This document shows positions 9,387-17,205 of a stretch of DNA of 64,000 bases, piece by piece; positions within the stretch are counted from its first letter, which is position 1, and every line of letters starts with the position of its first letter. Below the pieces are notes generated by a model. That model made no database searches and was not told the DNA's origin. It saw only the letters and a program-made list of their open reading frames with translations. The position numbers were made by a program, and so were the translations under genes. The stretch lies in assembly GCA_035606695.1 (NCBI GenBank), contig DATNEW010000027.1, positions 124,001 through 188,000 on the forward strand, given 5' to 3'. This DNA is from Gemmatimonadaceae bacterium. Lineage in GTDB: Bacteria; Gemmatimonadota; Gemmatimonadetes; Gemmatimonadales; Gemmatimonadaceae.

Positions 9387-9575
9387 TCGGTCCTCGTTCG
9401 GGTACACGCAAACAGCGCGGTTCAGGGTCAGTCAAATATGTATTCCCGTACAAGCTGTGGCGAGGACGTGAGACACTTTAGCCACCGTGAAATCCCCGCT
9501 GGAGAGTGTACCTACCGTCGCCACAGGCGTACTTTGCGAGTCTAATTCCCGGTCCGTGTTACCCGCCTCCCCCGA
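9387..9575. promoter_or_regulatory. Divergent intergenic region between gmd and flippase with nested inverted repeats
   Basis: This 189-base region must hold the promoters for gmd (leftward) and the flippase (rightward). It contains a perfect 9-base inverted repeat, CTGTGGCGA at 9455-9463 and TCGCCACAG at 9518-9526, and inside it a second pair, ACACT at 9473-9477 and AGTGT at 9505-9509. On the leftward strand a TTGACT hexamer near 9435 could be a -35 element, but no convincing -10 follows. The repeat pairs could form a leader hairpin or a spaced operator; which one cannot be told from sequence alone. Confidence 0.45.
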
Positions 9576-10931
9576 ATGACCCATACTCCGGCCGAAAAGC
9601 GCCTGCACGCTACTGAATCGTGGGCAGCGGCTGTCGCGGGGAACCTGGCGGTCCGGTTGTGCGGGTTGATCGGCGGAATCTTCATCGCGCGCGCGCTCGG
9701 TCCGACAGGCAAGGGCGTCATTACCTCGGCCACGATCTGGCCGACGGTCGCCTTGAGCGTCGGCGCCGTGATCAACGTCCAGACGGTCACCTATTTCACG
9801 GCGCGCCAGGGTGAGCGCGGGCTGCAGGCCTGCCTGTACCTGGCGATTGGTTTCGCCGTCGCACTGCTGCCGGCGTCGCTGCTCCTGAATTGGCTCGGTC
9901 TGGGGCTCACCCATCGCGGCAGCTTGCGCGCGGCGAACGCGTATGCGCTATCGGTTCCGTTCTCGGTGTTGGCCGGCGTGTTCTCCGCCGCGCTGCTGGC
10001 CGAAGGCCGCGTGGTGATGTACTGGCTCATGAAGGTCATCGGCGCCGCGTTGCTAATGGTGCCGATTGTCGTGCTCGCGCTGGCCGGGCACTTGACCGTT
10101 CGCGTGTACGTGATCGCGGCGATCGCCGGAACGGCGGCGACCGCCCTGCTCACGGCGTTCGCGCAGCGTACGACGCGCGTGCGTTTGACCAAGCCCGACG
10201 GAGCACTCGCGAAGTCGATTCTGTCATTCGGCGCGAAGACGACGTTCACGCTCGTGCCGTATCAGTTGAACCTGCGGCTCGACCAGCTCCTGATGTCGGC
10301 GATCGCGCCGCTCGAGGTGCTCGGCGCGTACAACGTGGCGTTCGCGTGGTCGTCGACGCTGTCGATGGTCGGCAGCGGCTTTTCGAGCGTGGTGCTCGCG
10401 CGCAGCGCGCGCATCGATCCCGAGCGGACGGACGACTTGCACGCCGCGGCGCGAACGCTGCGTCGGGCGTTCATCGTGCTGTTTCTCGCGGGCACCATCG
10501 CGGCGCTGGTTTCGCCGATTGCGGTGCCGCTGCTCTTCGGCCAGGACTTCCGGGCGGGCGTGACGCCGGCCGTCATTCTGTGCGTCGCGGCGATTCCGCT
10601 GTATGCCAACTTGCTGCTGCACGAGTTTCTTCGCGGGCTGGGGTATCCCGGGCTTGGCGGCATGCCGGAGATGATTGGTCTCGTGGTGAGCGCCGTGGGA
10701 CTCGCTGTGCTGTTTCCGCGGTTCGGCGCCACGGGAGCGGCCATCGCGTCGCTCGCGAGTTACCTGATCGTGATGGGTACGCTCGTGACGCGCGCCGTGC
10801 GGAGAATTCCGGGTTTTTCAGCGGTGTGGCTGGTGCCGCGACTCGGCGATCTGCGCGCGATCGTCATTGCCGGCGCCGCGTTCGCGCGGCGTCGCACCCG
10901 GTCAGCTTTCGGTCACGCGGTTTCCAGATAG
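9576..10931 (+). CDS. Oligosaccharide flippase family protein (Wzx-like)
   Basis: A 451-residue polytopic membrane protein of the MOP/Wzx superfamily, expected to flip undecaprenyl-linked oligosaccharide from the cytosolic to the periplasmic face. Early residues show GNLAVRLCGLIGGIFIARALGPTGKG, the usual N-terminal signature (first helix pair with the RALGP turn). About twelve to fourteen hydrophobic segments follow, with GAYNVAFAWSS in the middle and LRGLGYPGLGGMPEMIG near the C-terminus. The ATG at 9576 opens the frame. The 3' end overlaps the convergent WbqC-like gene by 19 bases. Presence of a flippase argues for a Wzx/Wzy-type export route, though no Wzy polymerase was recognised in the window. 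Confidence 0.88.
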   Translation: MTHTPAEKRLHATESWAAAVAGNLAVRLCGLIGGIFIARALGPTGKGVITSATIWPTVALSVGAVINVQTVTYFTARQGERGLQACLYLAIGFAVALLPASLLLNWLGLGLTHRGSLRAANAYALSVPFSVLAGVFSAALLAEGRVVMYWLMKVIGAALLMVPIVVLALAGHLTVRVYVIAAIAGTAATALLTAFAQRTTRVRLTKPDGALAKSILSFGAKTTFTLVPYQLNLRLDQLLMSAIAPLEVLGAYNVAFAWSSTLSMVGSGFSSVVLARSARIDPERTDDLHAAARTLRRAFIVLFLAGTIAALVSPIAVPLLFGQDFRAGVTPAVILCVAAIPLYANLLLHEFLRGLGYPGLGGMPEMIGLVVSAVGLAVLFPRFGATGAAIASLASYLIVMGTLVTRAVRRIPGFSAVWLVPRLGDLRAIVIAGAAFARRRTRSAFGHAVSR

Positions 10932-11644
10932 CGGCGCGCCGCGTCGCCGGCACACAGCAATACATCGACGATCGAGACTTCGTGCACGAACGGACCCCAT
11001 GGCTGCGGATACTCGGGATAGGGCCCGTACGACATCCACACCACCTCGATGTCGCTCGAGCGGAAGCGCTGTTCGTCCAGATATGCCCGCGCGGCAGGAC
11101 CCGAGAGATAGCGCGTGGCGCCGAGCGCGGTGCAGAGCTCCACGAGTCGTTCCGTCGCGTCCATGTCGGCGAGCGCGGAGCGACCGAGCACGTCGATGTC
11201 GCGCCGAACCGTGGTGGTGATTCCGAGTCGGTTCGCAATACCGCGCAACAGAAACTCGTTGAGGTCCGTCAGGCGGCTGTGCGGCGCCGCCGCATCGAAC
11301 AACTCGTGCAACCATGGCGCCGTGCTCGAAAACTCCGCCGCGCGCGCGTAGTTGCTCTCGATGTTGCGCCAGTGATCGCGCGCCCACGCCTTCGACGCGA
11401 TCTGCACGTCGTCGATCGGCTGAGCGTACCGGCCCTTCACCTCCACCGGAATGGTGAGCCATTGCGGGCCACGCGGCGTCTTGATGCGATTGCGATTGCG
11501 CCAGTCGCGGCGCGTGAATTGAACGGAGTCGAAGATCACGAACTCATCGCAGCGCGCGAGCAGATCGAAGTAGCCCTTCCACGGGATGTAGTTGGACTGG
11601 CTGATGGCGACGGTCTTGCCACCGTTGCTGTGCACCGTCATCAC
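10913..11644 (-). CDS. WbqC-like family protein
   Basis: A 243-residue cytosolic protein with the family opening VAISQSNYIPWKGYFDLLARCDEFVIFDSVQFTRRDWRNRN, here at about residues 12-52, and LTIPVEVKGRY shortly after. Further features are LNEFLLRGIANRLGI and a C-terminal YLSGPAARAYLD and YPEYPQPWGPFVHEVSIVDVLL. WbqC-like proteins are frequent in O-antigen loci, often near sugar aminotransferases; their reaction is not firmly established, and an amino-sugar transfer or acylation role is only a proposal. ATG 11644 is followed at once by a second ATG (11641). It is convergent with the flippase, overlapping by 19 bases, and divergent from the methyltransferase with only 14 bases between starts. 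Confidence 0.85.
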   Translation of the reverse strand: MMTVHSNGGKTVAISQSNYIPWKGYFDLLARCDEFVIFDSVQFTRRDWRNRNRIKTPRGPQWLTIPVEVKGRYAQPIDDVQIASKAWARDHWRNIESNYARAAEFSSTAPWLHELFDAAAPHSRLTDLNEFLLRGIANRLGITTTVRRDIDVLGRSALADMDATERLVELCTALGATRYLSGPAARAYLDEQRFRSSDIEVVWMSYGPYPEYPQPWGPFVHEVSIVDVLLCAGDAARRYLETA

Positions 11645-11658
11645 CGATCACACTCCGT

Positions 11659-12474
11659 ATGCCGCAATCGCTGATCGCGCTCGCACGAAGCGGCGGTCGT
11701 CTTCCCGCCCTCGATGTTGCGTCGGTCCACTATCCGGCCGAGGGCGCCGCGGCGCTCGCGAGCATCGAAGCGAGTCATTTCTGGTTCACGTCGCGACGTG
11801 CCGCCGTATGGCGTCTCCTTCGGCGCGCGCTCGGTCCGAGCGACCCCGCGGGTCGCATCGTTGGGCTCGACATCGGCTGCGGCTCGGGATACACCGCCGC
11901 GTGGCTCACCGATCGCGGCGCGCCGACGCTCGGCGTCGATGCGATGCCCGCACCGAGTTGGCCGGCGTTGGCCGACCGCACGCTCGGGTTGCTCCCCGGC
12001 GACATCACGGCGATCGATCCGGCGCAGGAATTCGACTTCGTCCTGCTGCTCGACGTGCTCGAGCACATCGACGACGATGCGGCCTTCCTTGCGCACGCGC
12101 TGGGATTTCTGAAGCCCATGGGCGTCGCCATCGTGACGATGCCGGCGTTCGCCTGGCTCTGGTCGCCGATTGACGCATATTCGGGACACCGCCGCCGCTA
12201 CACGCGCGCGATGGTTCGCTCGCTGGTCGATCGGATTGGGCCCGGCGCACGGTTGGAGTTGGCGAGCTACTTCTACGCCACGACATTCCTGCCGTTCGCC
12301 GTCAGCCGGCTCCGCCGGCGTGAGGTTCGCCGAGCTATTCACGACGAAAGCTCGCCGCCCGCGTGGATCAACGCCACGCTCGCGGCGCTCCTCCGCGCCG
12401 AGGCCCGCATCGTTTCGTTCGGCGTCGTCCCCTTTGGATCCTCGGTCGTCGGCGTTGTTCGCAAATACTCATGA
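11659..12474 (+). CDS. Class I SAM-dependent methyltransferase
   Basis: A 271-residue Rossmann-fold methyltransferase. Motif I is IVGLDIGCGSGYTAAWL (near residues 67-83), the acidic loop after strand 2 is LGVDAM, and LLLDVLEHIDDD is the motif II/III region typical of this group. The segment SPIDAYSGHRRRYTR follows strand 5, a pattern frequent in methyltransferases of glycan loci. The C-terminal part has a short hydrophobic stretch. The gene abuts the convergent aminotransferase (stop codons overlap by three bases) and is divergent from WbqC. A sugar or lipid-linked intermediate is a plausible substrate, but nothing in the sequence fixes it. Confidence 0.85.
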   Translation: MPQSLIALARSGGRLPALDVASVHYPAEGAAALASIEASHFWFTSRRAAVWRLLRRALGPSDPAGRIVGLDIGCGSGYTAAWLTDRGAPTLGVDAMPAPSWPALADRTLGLLPGDITAIDPAQEFDFVLLLDVLEHIDDDAAFLAHALGFLKPMGVAIVTMPAFAWLWSPIDAYSGHRRRYTRAMVRSLVDRIGPGARLELASYFYATTFLPFAVSRLRRREVRRAIHDESSPPAWINATLAALLRAEARIVSFGVVPFGSSVVGVVRKYS

Positions 12475-13632
12475 GGCGCGCCAGGAACGGACGGAGTCGA
12501 GCACGTACGCGAGCTCGCTCTCGGTCATGTCCGCGTACATCGGCAAGCGCAGCAAACGCTCGGAGACCGACTCCGCCACGGGCAGCGAGACGTTGCCCAC
12601 GAGTCGCTGCCCCATTTCCGATTGATGCAGCGGAATGTAGTGAAACACCGCGGAGACACTGCGTTCGGCGAGGTGCGCGATCAAGCCGGTCCGCGCCTCG
12701 GCCGTCGGCATGACGAGATAGTACATGTGCCAACTCTGATCGCAGTGCGGCGGCACCGTGGGTTGAGCGACACCGTGTGTCGCGGCCCACGCCGCGAGCT
12801 CGCGATGGTACGTGTTCCACACCGCACGCCGGCGATGCTGGATGTCGTCGAGCGCTTCGAGCTGCGCCAACAGGTATGCGGCGAGCATATCCGAGGGCAG
12901 ATAGCTCGACCCCACGTCGACCCACGTGTACTTGTCGATTTGCCCGCGATGAAAGCGGCTTCGATTCGTGCCCTTCTCGCGCAGGATCTCGGCGCGCTCG
13001 ACGAGATTGGCGTCGTTGATCAATAACGCGCCGCCCTCGCCGCACGTGACATTCTTCGTTTCGTGGAAACTCAGCGACGCCGTGCTGCCGAACGTGCCGA
13101 GCATGCGTCCGCGATACGCCGACAGCAGCGCGTGAGCGGTGTCCTCGACGATGGCGATCTTGTGCGCGTTGGCGAGCGCGACGATCGCGTCCATCTCGCA
13201 TGCCACGCCGGCGTAGTGCACGAGCGCGATCGCCCGCGTGCGCCGCGTGATGAGCGATTCGATCTGCCGTTCGTCGATGTTGAGCGTGTCGGCGCGCGAA
13301 TCGGCGAACACGGGCGTCGCGCCTCGCAACACGAACGCGTTCGCGGTCGACACGAACGTGAATGTGGGAATGATGACTTCGTCGCCCGGGCCGACATCCA
13401 GCAGGAGCGCGGCCATCTCCAGCGCATGCGTACACGACGTCGTCAGCAACGACGTCTCGACGCCGAGCCGTGCCTGCAGCAACTGCTGGCATCGATGCGT
13501 GAAGGGACCGTCGCCAGAGAGCCAGCGCTGCTCGATCGCTTGCGCGATGTACTCCGCCTCTCGGCCCGTGACGAGCGGGCGATTGAACGGTATCCGTGCA
13601 CGCGCTCCCGCTATCGGCGACGGCGACGCCAT
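12469..13632 (-). CDS. wecE: dTDP-4-amino-4,6-dideoxygalactose transaminase (WecE/RffA-like)
   Basis: A 387-residue PLP-dependent sugar aminotransferase of the DegT/DnrJ/EryC1 family, close in length to E. coli RffA (376). It opens with RIPFNRPLVTGREAEYI, has SCTHALEMAALLL, GDEVIIPTFTFVSTANAFVL, the PLP-contact region VEDTAHAL and the Schiff-base lysine in SFHETKNV (Lys193). The SFHETKN form of this motif is characteristic of RffA/WecE, which puts an amino group on C4 of dTDP-4-keto-6-deoxyglucose to give dTDP-Fuc4N. The dTDP-sugar genes rmlA/rmlB are not in the window. The ATG at 13632 is chosen over longer upstream frames because the conserved region begins at once. Divergent from the carrier protein gene with 51 bases between. 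Confidence 0.92.
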   Translation of the reverse strand: MASPSPIAGARARIPFNRPLVTGREAEYIAQAIEQRWLSGDGPFTHRCQQLLQARLGVETSLLTTSCTHALEMAALLLDVGPGDEVIIPTFTFVSTANAFVLRGATPVFADSRADTLNIDERQIESLITRRTRAIALVHYAGVACEMDAIVALANAHKIAIVEDTAHALLSAYRGRMLGTFGSTASLSFHETKNVTCGEGGALLINDANLVERAEILREKGTNRSRFHRGQIDKYTWVDVGSSYLPSDMLAAYLLAQLEALDDIQHRRRAVWNTYHRELAAWAATHGVAQPTVPPHCDQSWHMYYLVMPTAEARTGLIAHLAERSVSAVFHYIPLHQSEMGQRLVGNVSLPVAESVSERLLRLPMYADMTESELAYVLDSVRSWRAS

Positions 13633-13683
13633 TATACATTCACTCCCGACGGACTCGTGGCTTTTCATCGAAGGTAATCTCGA

Positions 13684-13899
13684 ATGGACGCGCAGGCACT
13701 GGTGGCCGCGATCGTGGAGCAGCAACTGCCACCACTGGCGCCGCGGACGCCGCTGAACGCAATACAAGGATGGGACTCGCTCGCGACGGTGCTGCTGGTC
13801 GGCCGATTGGAGGAGATCCTCGGACGTGAGCTCGATGAAACGGAATTGGAGCGCTTGGTCACGCTCGAAGATATCGAGAATCTGCTCCAGGTGAGGTGA
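13684..13899 (+). CDS. Small acyl/aminoacyl carrier protein
   Basis: A 71-residue acidic protein with the carrier-protein fold. The phosphopantetheine attachment site is GWDSLAT with Ser32, followed by a helix LEEILGRELDE and the C-terminal helix LEDIENLL. The length is close to DltC and to the free-standing ACPs found in flagellin and O-antigen acylation islands. A GAAGG ribosome binding site precedes the ATG. The next two genes, an SDR reductase (6 bases away) and an adenylating ligase, are the expected partners: the ligase would load Ser32 with a carboxylic acid or amino acid as a thioester. No ketosynthase accompanies it, so a role in bulk fatty-acid synthesis is unlikely. Confidence 0.88.
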   Translation: MDAQALVAAIVEQQLPPLAPRTPLNAIQGWDSLATVLLVGRLEEILGRELDETELERLVTLEDIENLLQVR

Positions 13900-13905
13900 C
13901 CGCGC

Positions 13906-14640
13906 ATGGCTGCCGAGCAACGGCAGTGGATCGTGGTCGCGGGCGGCGCCGGGTCGCTCGGCGACGCGATCGTTCGTCGCTACGGCGAGCGTCGCGAACG
14001 GGTCCTCGTGCTCGACCGAACGCCGGCACACACGACGTTCGAGACCGTCGTTGCACGCACGGTCGATTTGACGTCAGCGCCCGAGGTGAAAGAGGCGATC
14101 GACGCAGCGATTCCCCGTTCCGATCGCATTACTCTGCTGGTGAACGCCGCCGGAATGATCTGGAACGAACCGATGGTCTCCGTTCGAGGCGGTGCACTCC
14201 AGCCACACTCGATCGACCACTGGCGCGCCGTGCTCGACGCGAATCTCACGACCGTGTTCGTCGTATCGTCGCACGTTGCGGCGCGCATGGTTCGCACACG
14301 CGGTGGCGCCATCGTCAACTTCAGCTCTCTGTCGGCGCGCGGCAATGCGGGGCAGACCGCGTATGCGGCCGCGAAAGCGGGTGTCGAAGGCCTCACGCGT
14401 GCAATGGCGGCCGAGCTCGGCCCCGCGGGAATTCGCGTCAATGCGATCGCTCCCGGATTCGTCGACGTCGCGTCGACTCGCGCGGCGGTGGCCGATGAAC
14501 GCCTCTCATCGCTCGCGAAAGCGACTCCGCTGCGCCGGCTCGGTCGGGCCGACGAGATCGCCGACGCGGTCGAGGCGCTTGCATCGAACACGTTCATCAA
14601 CGGAGTCGTGCTGGATGTCGATGGTGGGCTACGACTCTGA
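13906..14640 (+). CDS. Short-chain dehydrogenase/reductase (FabG-like)
   Basis: A 244-residue classical SDR. GGAGSLGDAI (residues 13-22) binds the dinucleotide, NAAG is at 80-83, a structural Asn lies in DANLTT (Asn113), and the catalytic residues are Ser140/141 in NFSSLSARG, Tyr153 and Lys157 in YAAAKAG. LGPAGIRVNAIAPGF is the usual post-catalytic segment. The Asp in LVLDRTP after strand 2 favours NAD over NADP. Placed between a carrier protein and an adenylation enzyme, it may reduce or oxidise the carrier-bound acyl group, or act on the sugar precursor. It overlaps the adenylation gene by 20 bases if the ATG at 14621 is used. Confidence 0.88.
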   Translation: MAAEQRQWIVVAGGAGSLGDAIVRRYGERRERVLVLDRTPAHTTFETVVARTVDLTSAPEVKEAIDAAIPRSDRITLLVNAAGMIWNEPMVSVRGGALQPHSIDHWRAVLDANLTTVFVVSSHVAARMVRTRGGAIVNFSSLSARGNAGQTAYAAAKAGVEGLTRAMAAELGPAGIRVNAIAPGFVDVASTRAAVADERLSSLAKATPLRRLGRADEIADAVEALASNTFINGVVLDVDGGLRL

Positions 14641-16204
14641 CCTTCGGAGCGCCTCTCGCGTCCTGGCGTCGTCGCGTGCGAGCGTGACGCTCTGGGACGC
14701 ATTCGAGGAGACGGTGCGTCGTGGCCCGAGCGCGCCGGCGCTCGTGCTGCACGACACGACGGTCACGTTCGCCGAACTGCGCCACGATGCCGAGCGATGC
14801 GCAAGCTGGCTCGCGCGGCGCGGCATTGTGCGCGGCGACGTCGTCGCGCTGCAACTGCCAAAGCGACGCGAGACGTACGCACTGTGGCTCGCCTGCGTTC
14901 GTCAGGGCGCGCCTTACGTGTTCATCGATCCACGGCAACCAGAAGCGCGCACGCTCCGTGTGCTCGACCGCGTCGGAGCGCGACTCCTCGTAACGGCGAC
15001 GCCGGGCCAATTCGCAGATCAGGTCCTGCTGGAAGATGCCGACTCGGGGTCGCGGTGGCTCGGGGAATTGGCGGACGATGATGTGCCGGCGCCAGCGGCG
15101 CTGCACTCGCAATCGCCGGCGTACGTGATGTTCACCTCCGGATCGACCGGCGAACCGAAGGGCGCCGTCATTCCACACGGTGGCGTGCTCGCCCTCATGC
15201 GTTGGGCGGAGCGCAATGTCGGAACTGGAATGGATCAGCGCTACGCCAACCTCAATCCGCTGCACTTCGACAACTCCGTGTTCGATTTGTATTGCGGTCT
15301 GTTGAGCGGCGCCGCACTCATTCCGGTGGAGACGGCCGGCGAAGCCAATCCCGCGGTGTGGGTCAAGTCGCTGCGCGAGGGTGCGGCCACAGTCGTATTC
15401 GCCGTTCCAACGTTATTTCTCACGCTCGCGCGTCTGCGGCTGCTGCGGCCTCGGTCCCTTCCGAGCGTGCGCACGTTCCTGTTTGGCGGTGAAGGGTTTC
15501 CGATCGACGAGCTGCGCGCCTTTCATGAAGCGTTCGCGGGGCATGCGCGTTTGATCAACGTCTATGGCCCGACAGAGACGAGCTGCATCTGCGCGAGCCT
15601 CGAGATCGACGGCGCAGCATTGGCCGCCGCGGGGACCGGTTTGGCGGCGCTCGGCCGAATGCATGAAGAATTCGAATACGCCGTGCTCGATGCCGATGGC
15701 GCACCCGTCGCGCGAAACGATGTGGGCGAGCTTTGGATCGGCGGGCCGTGCGTCGGGCTCGGCTACTACGCCGCGCCGGAGGAGACCGCCGCGCGTTTTC
15801 GCCAGGATCCGCGGCAGGAATCGTATCGTTCGGTTTGGTTTCGATCGGGCGACCTCGTTCGCGAGGACGCGGACCGCCTCCTTTGGTTCCACGGTCGAGC
15901 GGACAATCAAGTGAAAGTCCGTGGCCACCGAATCGAGCTCGAGGAAATCGAGCTCGTCATACAGAGCGTGGCCGGCGTTCGGCGTGCGGTCTGTGTCGTG
16001 GTTCGAGACGGCATGGCGGCCGAGCTCCGTGCCGCGTTTGCCTGCGATGAGGACGACGTAACAGCCCACGTGCAGGCCGCGTGTGCCGCGCGGTTGCCGG
16101 GATACATGCAACCGGCACACCTGATCCGAGTTGCCGACCTTCCGATTAACGCCAACGGCAAGGTCGATCGTCGAGCGGTGCGCGCGATGATGGAATCCTC
16201 ATGA
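14621..16204 (+). CDS. Amino acid adenylation enzyme (stand-alone, DltA/NRPS A-domain-like)
   Basis: A 527-residue AMP-forming ligase that should activate a carboxylate with ATP and load it on the adjacent carrier protein. Core motifs are complete: A3 MFTSGSTGEPKG (170-181), A4 HFDNSVFD (215-222), A5 NVYGPTE (313-319), A7 RSGDLV (408-413), A8 NQVKVRGHRIELEEIE (429-444) and A10 NANGKVD with Lys514. In amino-acid-activating members (GrsA, DltA) the Asp of the A4 FDxSV motif binds the substrate alpha-amino group, and it is present here (Asp217). This favours an amino acid over a simple fatty acid. Start choice: ATG 14621, or GTG 14684 just before the conserved TLWDAFEE. Its stop overlaps the next GT2 gene as ATGA. 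Confidence 0.9.
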   Translation: MVGYDSDLRSASRVLASSRASVTLWDAFEETVRRGPSAPALVLHDTTVTFAELRHDAERCASWLARRGIVRGDVVALQLPKRRETYALWLACVRQGAPYVFIDPRQPEARTLRVLDRVGARLLVTATPGQFADQVLLEDADSGSRWLGELADDDVPAPAALHSQSPAYVMFTSGSTGEPKGAVIPHGGVLALMRWAERNVGTGMDQRYANLNPLHFDNSVFDLYCGLLSGAALIPVETAGEANPAVWVKSLREGAATVVFAVPTLFLTLARLRLLRPRSLPSVRTFLFGGEGFPIDELRAFHEAFAGHARLINVYGPTETSCICASLEIDGAALAAAGTGLAALGRMHEEFEYAVLDADGAPVARNDVGELWIGGPCVGLGYYAAPEETAARFRQDPRQESYRSVWFRSGDLVREDADRLLWFHGRADNQVKVRGHRIELEEIELVIQSVAGVRRAVCVVVRDGMAAELRAAFACDEDDVTAHVQAACAARLPGYMQPAHLIRVADLPINANGKVDRRAVRAMMESS

Positions 16205-17205
16205 CGACTACTCCGCCCGTGCTCTCGATCGTCACGACCGTGTACAACTCGGCGGATACGCTCGAGAGCTTCTACGAGCGCATGTCGAAATCCGCGGCGA
16301 GCATCACCGCGGATTTCGAGATCGTGATCGTCGATGACGGATCGCCGGACGACTCGCTCGCCATGGCGCGCGGTCTCGCCGCCCGAGACCCGCGCGTTGT
16401 CGTCGTCGAGCTGTCGCGAAATTTCGGGCATCACAAAGCGCTCATGACGGGCCTGGACTTCGCGCGCGGAGAAATCTGTCTGTTCATCGACAGCGATCTC
16501 GAGGAACCGCCCGAGTTGCTGCCGACGTTCTGGACGATGCTGCACCAGACGGACGCCGACGTGATTTACGGCTATCAGGTACTGCGCGGCGGCAACGTCG
16601 TTCGTCGCCTGACCGGTGGAATCGCGTTCTGGCTGTTCAAGGCACTCATTCCGTACGACGTCCCGCGAAATCTCATCACGCTGCGCCTCATGCGGCGCTC
16701 GTACGTCGACTCGCTGCTGTTGCATCGCGAGCGGCAAACCGTGATTGGCGGCCTGTGGGTCATTACCGGGTACAAACAGCTAGGCGTTCCGGTCGAAAAG
16801 GAGATGCGACGCCGGACGACGTACGGCCTTCGGCGGCGTTGGAGTTTGCTCATCGACTCGATCACCTCGTTCAGCGAAGTCCCGCTCATCGGCATTTTCT
16901 ATCTCGGCATGATCATCTCGCTGCTCGCCGCCGCGATGGGCATCTGGCTGCTGATCCGCAAAGCTGTGAGCGGCGTGGGTGTCGAAGGGTGGGTCTCGGT
17001 GATGCTGTCGGTGTGGTTCCTGGGCGGGCTTTCGATTTTTTGCCTCGGCATCATCGGCATCTATCTCTCGAAGATTTTCATCGAGACGAAGCAGCGCCCC
17101 TATACGCTCGTCCGCGCGGTTTACGGCGGCGCTGCTGACGCACGAACGTTGGGCCGTCGCGATGACCCTCGCATCTCGGTTGCATCGGACACCGGGCGGC
17201 GATGA
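16201..17205 (+). CDS. GT2 glycosyltransferase, GtrB/DPM1-like with two C-terminal TM helices
   Basis: A 334-residue GT-A enzyme. The N-terminal catalytic domain has LSIVTTVYNSADTLESFY, VIVDDGSPDDSL, LSRNFGHHKALMTGLD and FIDSDLEEPPEL, where DSD is the metal-binding DXD motif. Two hydrophobic helices near residues 230-255 and 265-290 anchor it in the membrane. This layout is that of GtrB/PglC-like polyprenyl-phosphate hexosyltransferases, which make undecaprenyl-phosphate-sugar for later transfer on the outer face of the membrane. It overlaps both neighbours by four bases (ATGA), so it is probably co-translated with the adenylation enzyme and the following methyltransferase. Confidence 0.9.
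   Translation: MTTTPPVLSIVTTVYNSADTLESFYERMSKSAASITADFEIVIVDDGSPDDSLAMARGLAARDPRVVVVELSRNFGHHKALMTGLDFARGEICLFIDSDLEEPPELLPTFWTMLHQTDADVIYGYQVLRGGNVVRRLTGGIAFWLFKALIPYDVPRNLITLRLMRRSYVDSLLLHRERQTVIGGLWVITGYKQLGVPVEKEMRRRTTYGLRRRWSLLIDSITSFSEVPLIGIFYLGMIISLLAAAMGIWLLIRKAVSGVGVEGWVSVMLSVWFLGGLSIFCLGIIGIYLSKIFIETKQRPYTLVRAVYGGAADARTLGRRDDPRISVASDTGRR

Noticed and set aside
13633-14031. N-terminal extension of the WecE frame
   Set aside because: It runs over the divergent carrier-protein gene and contains no conserved sequence.
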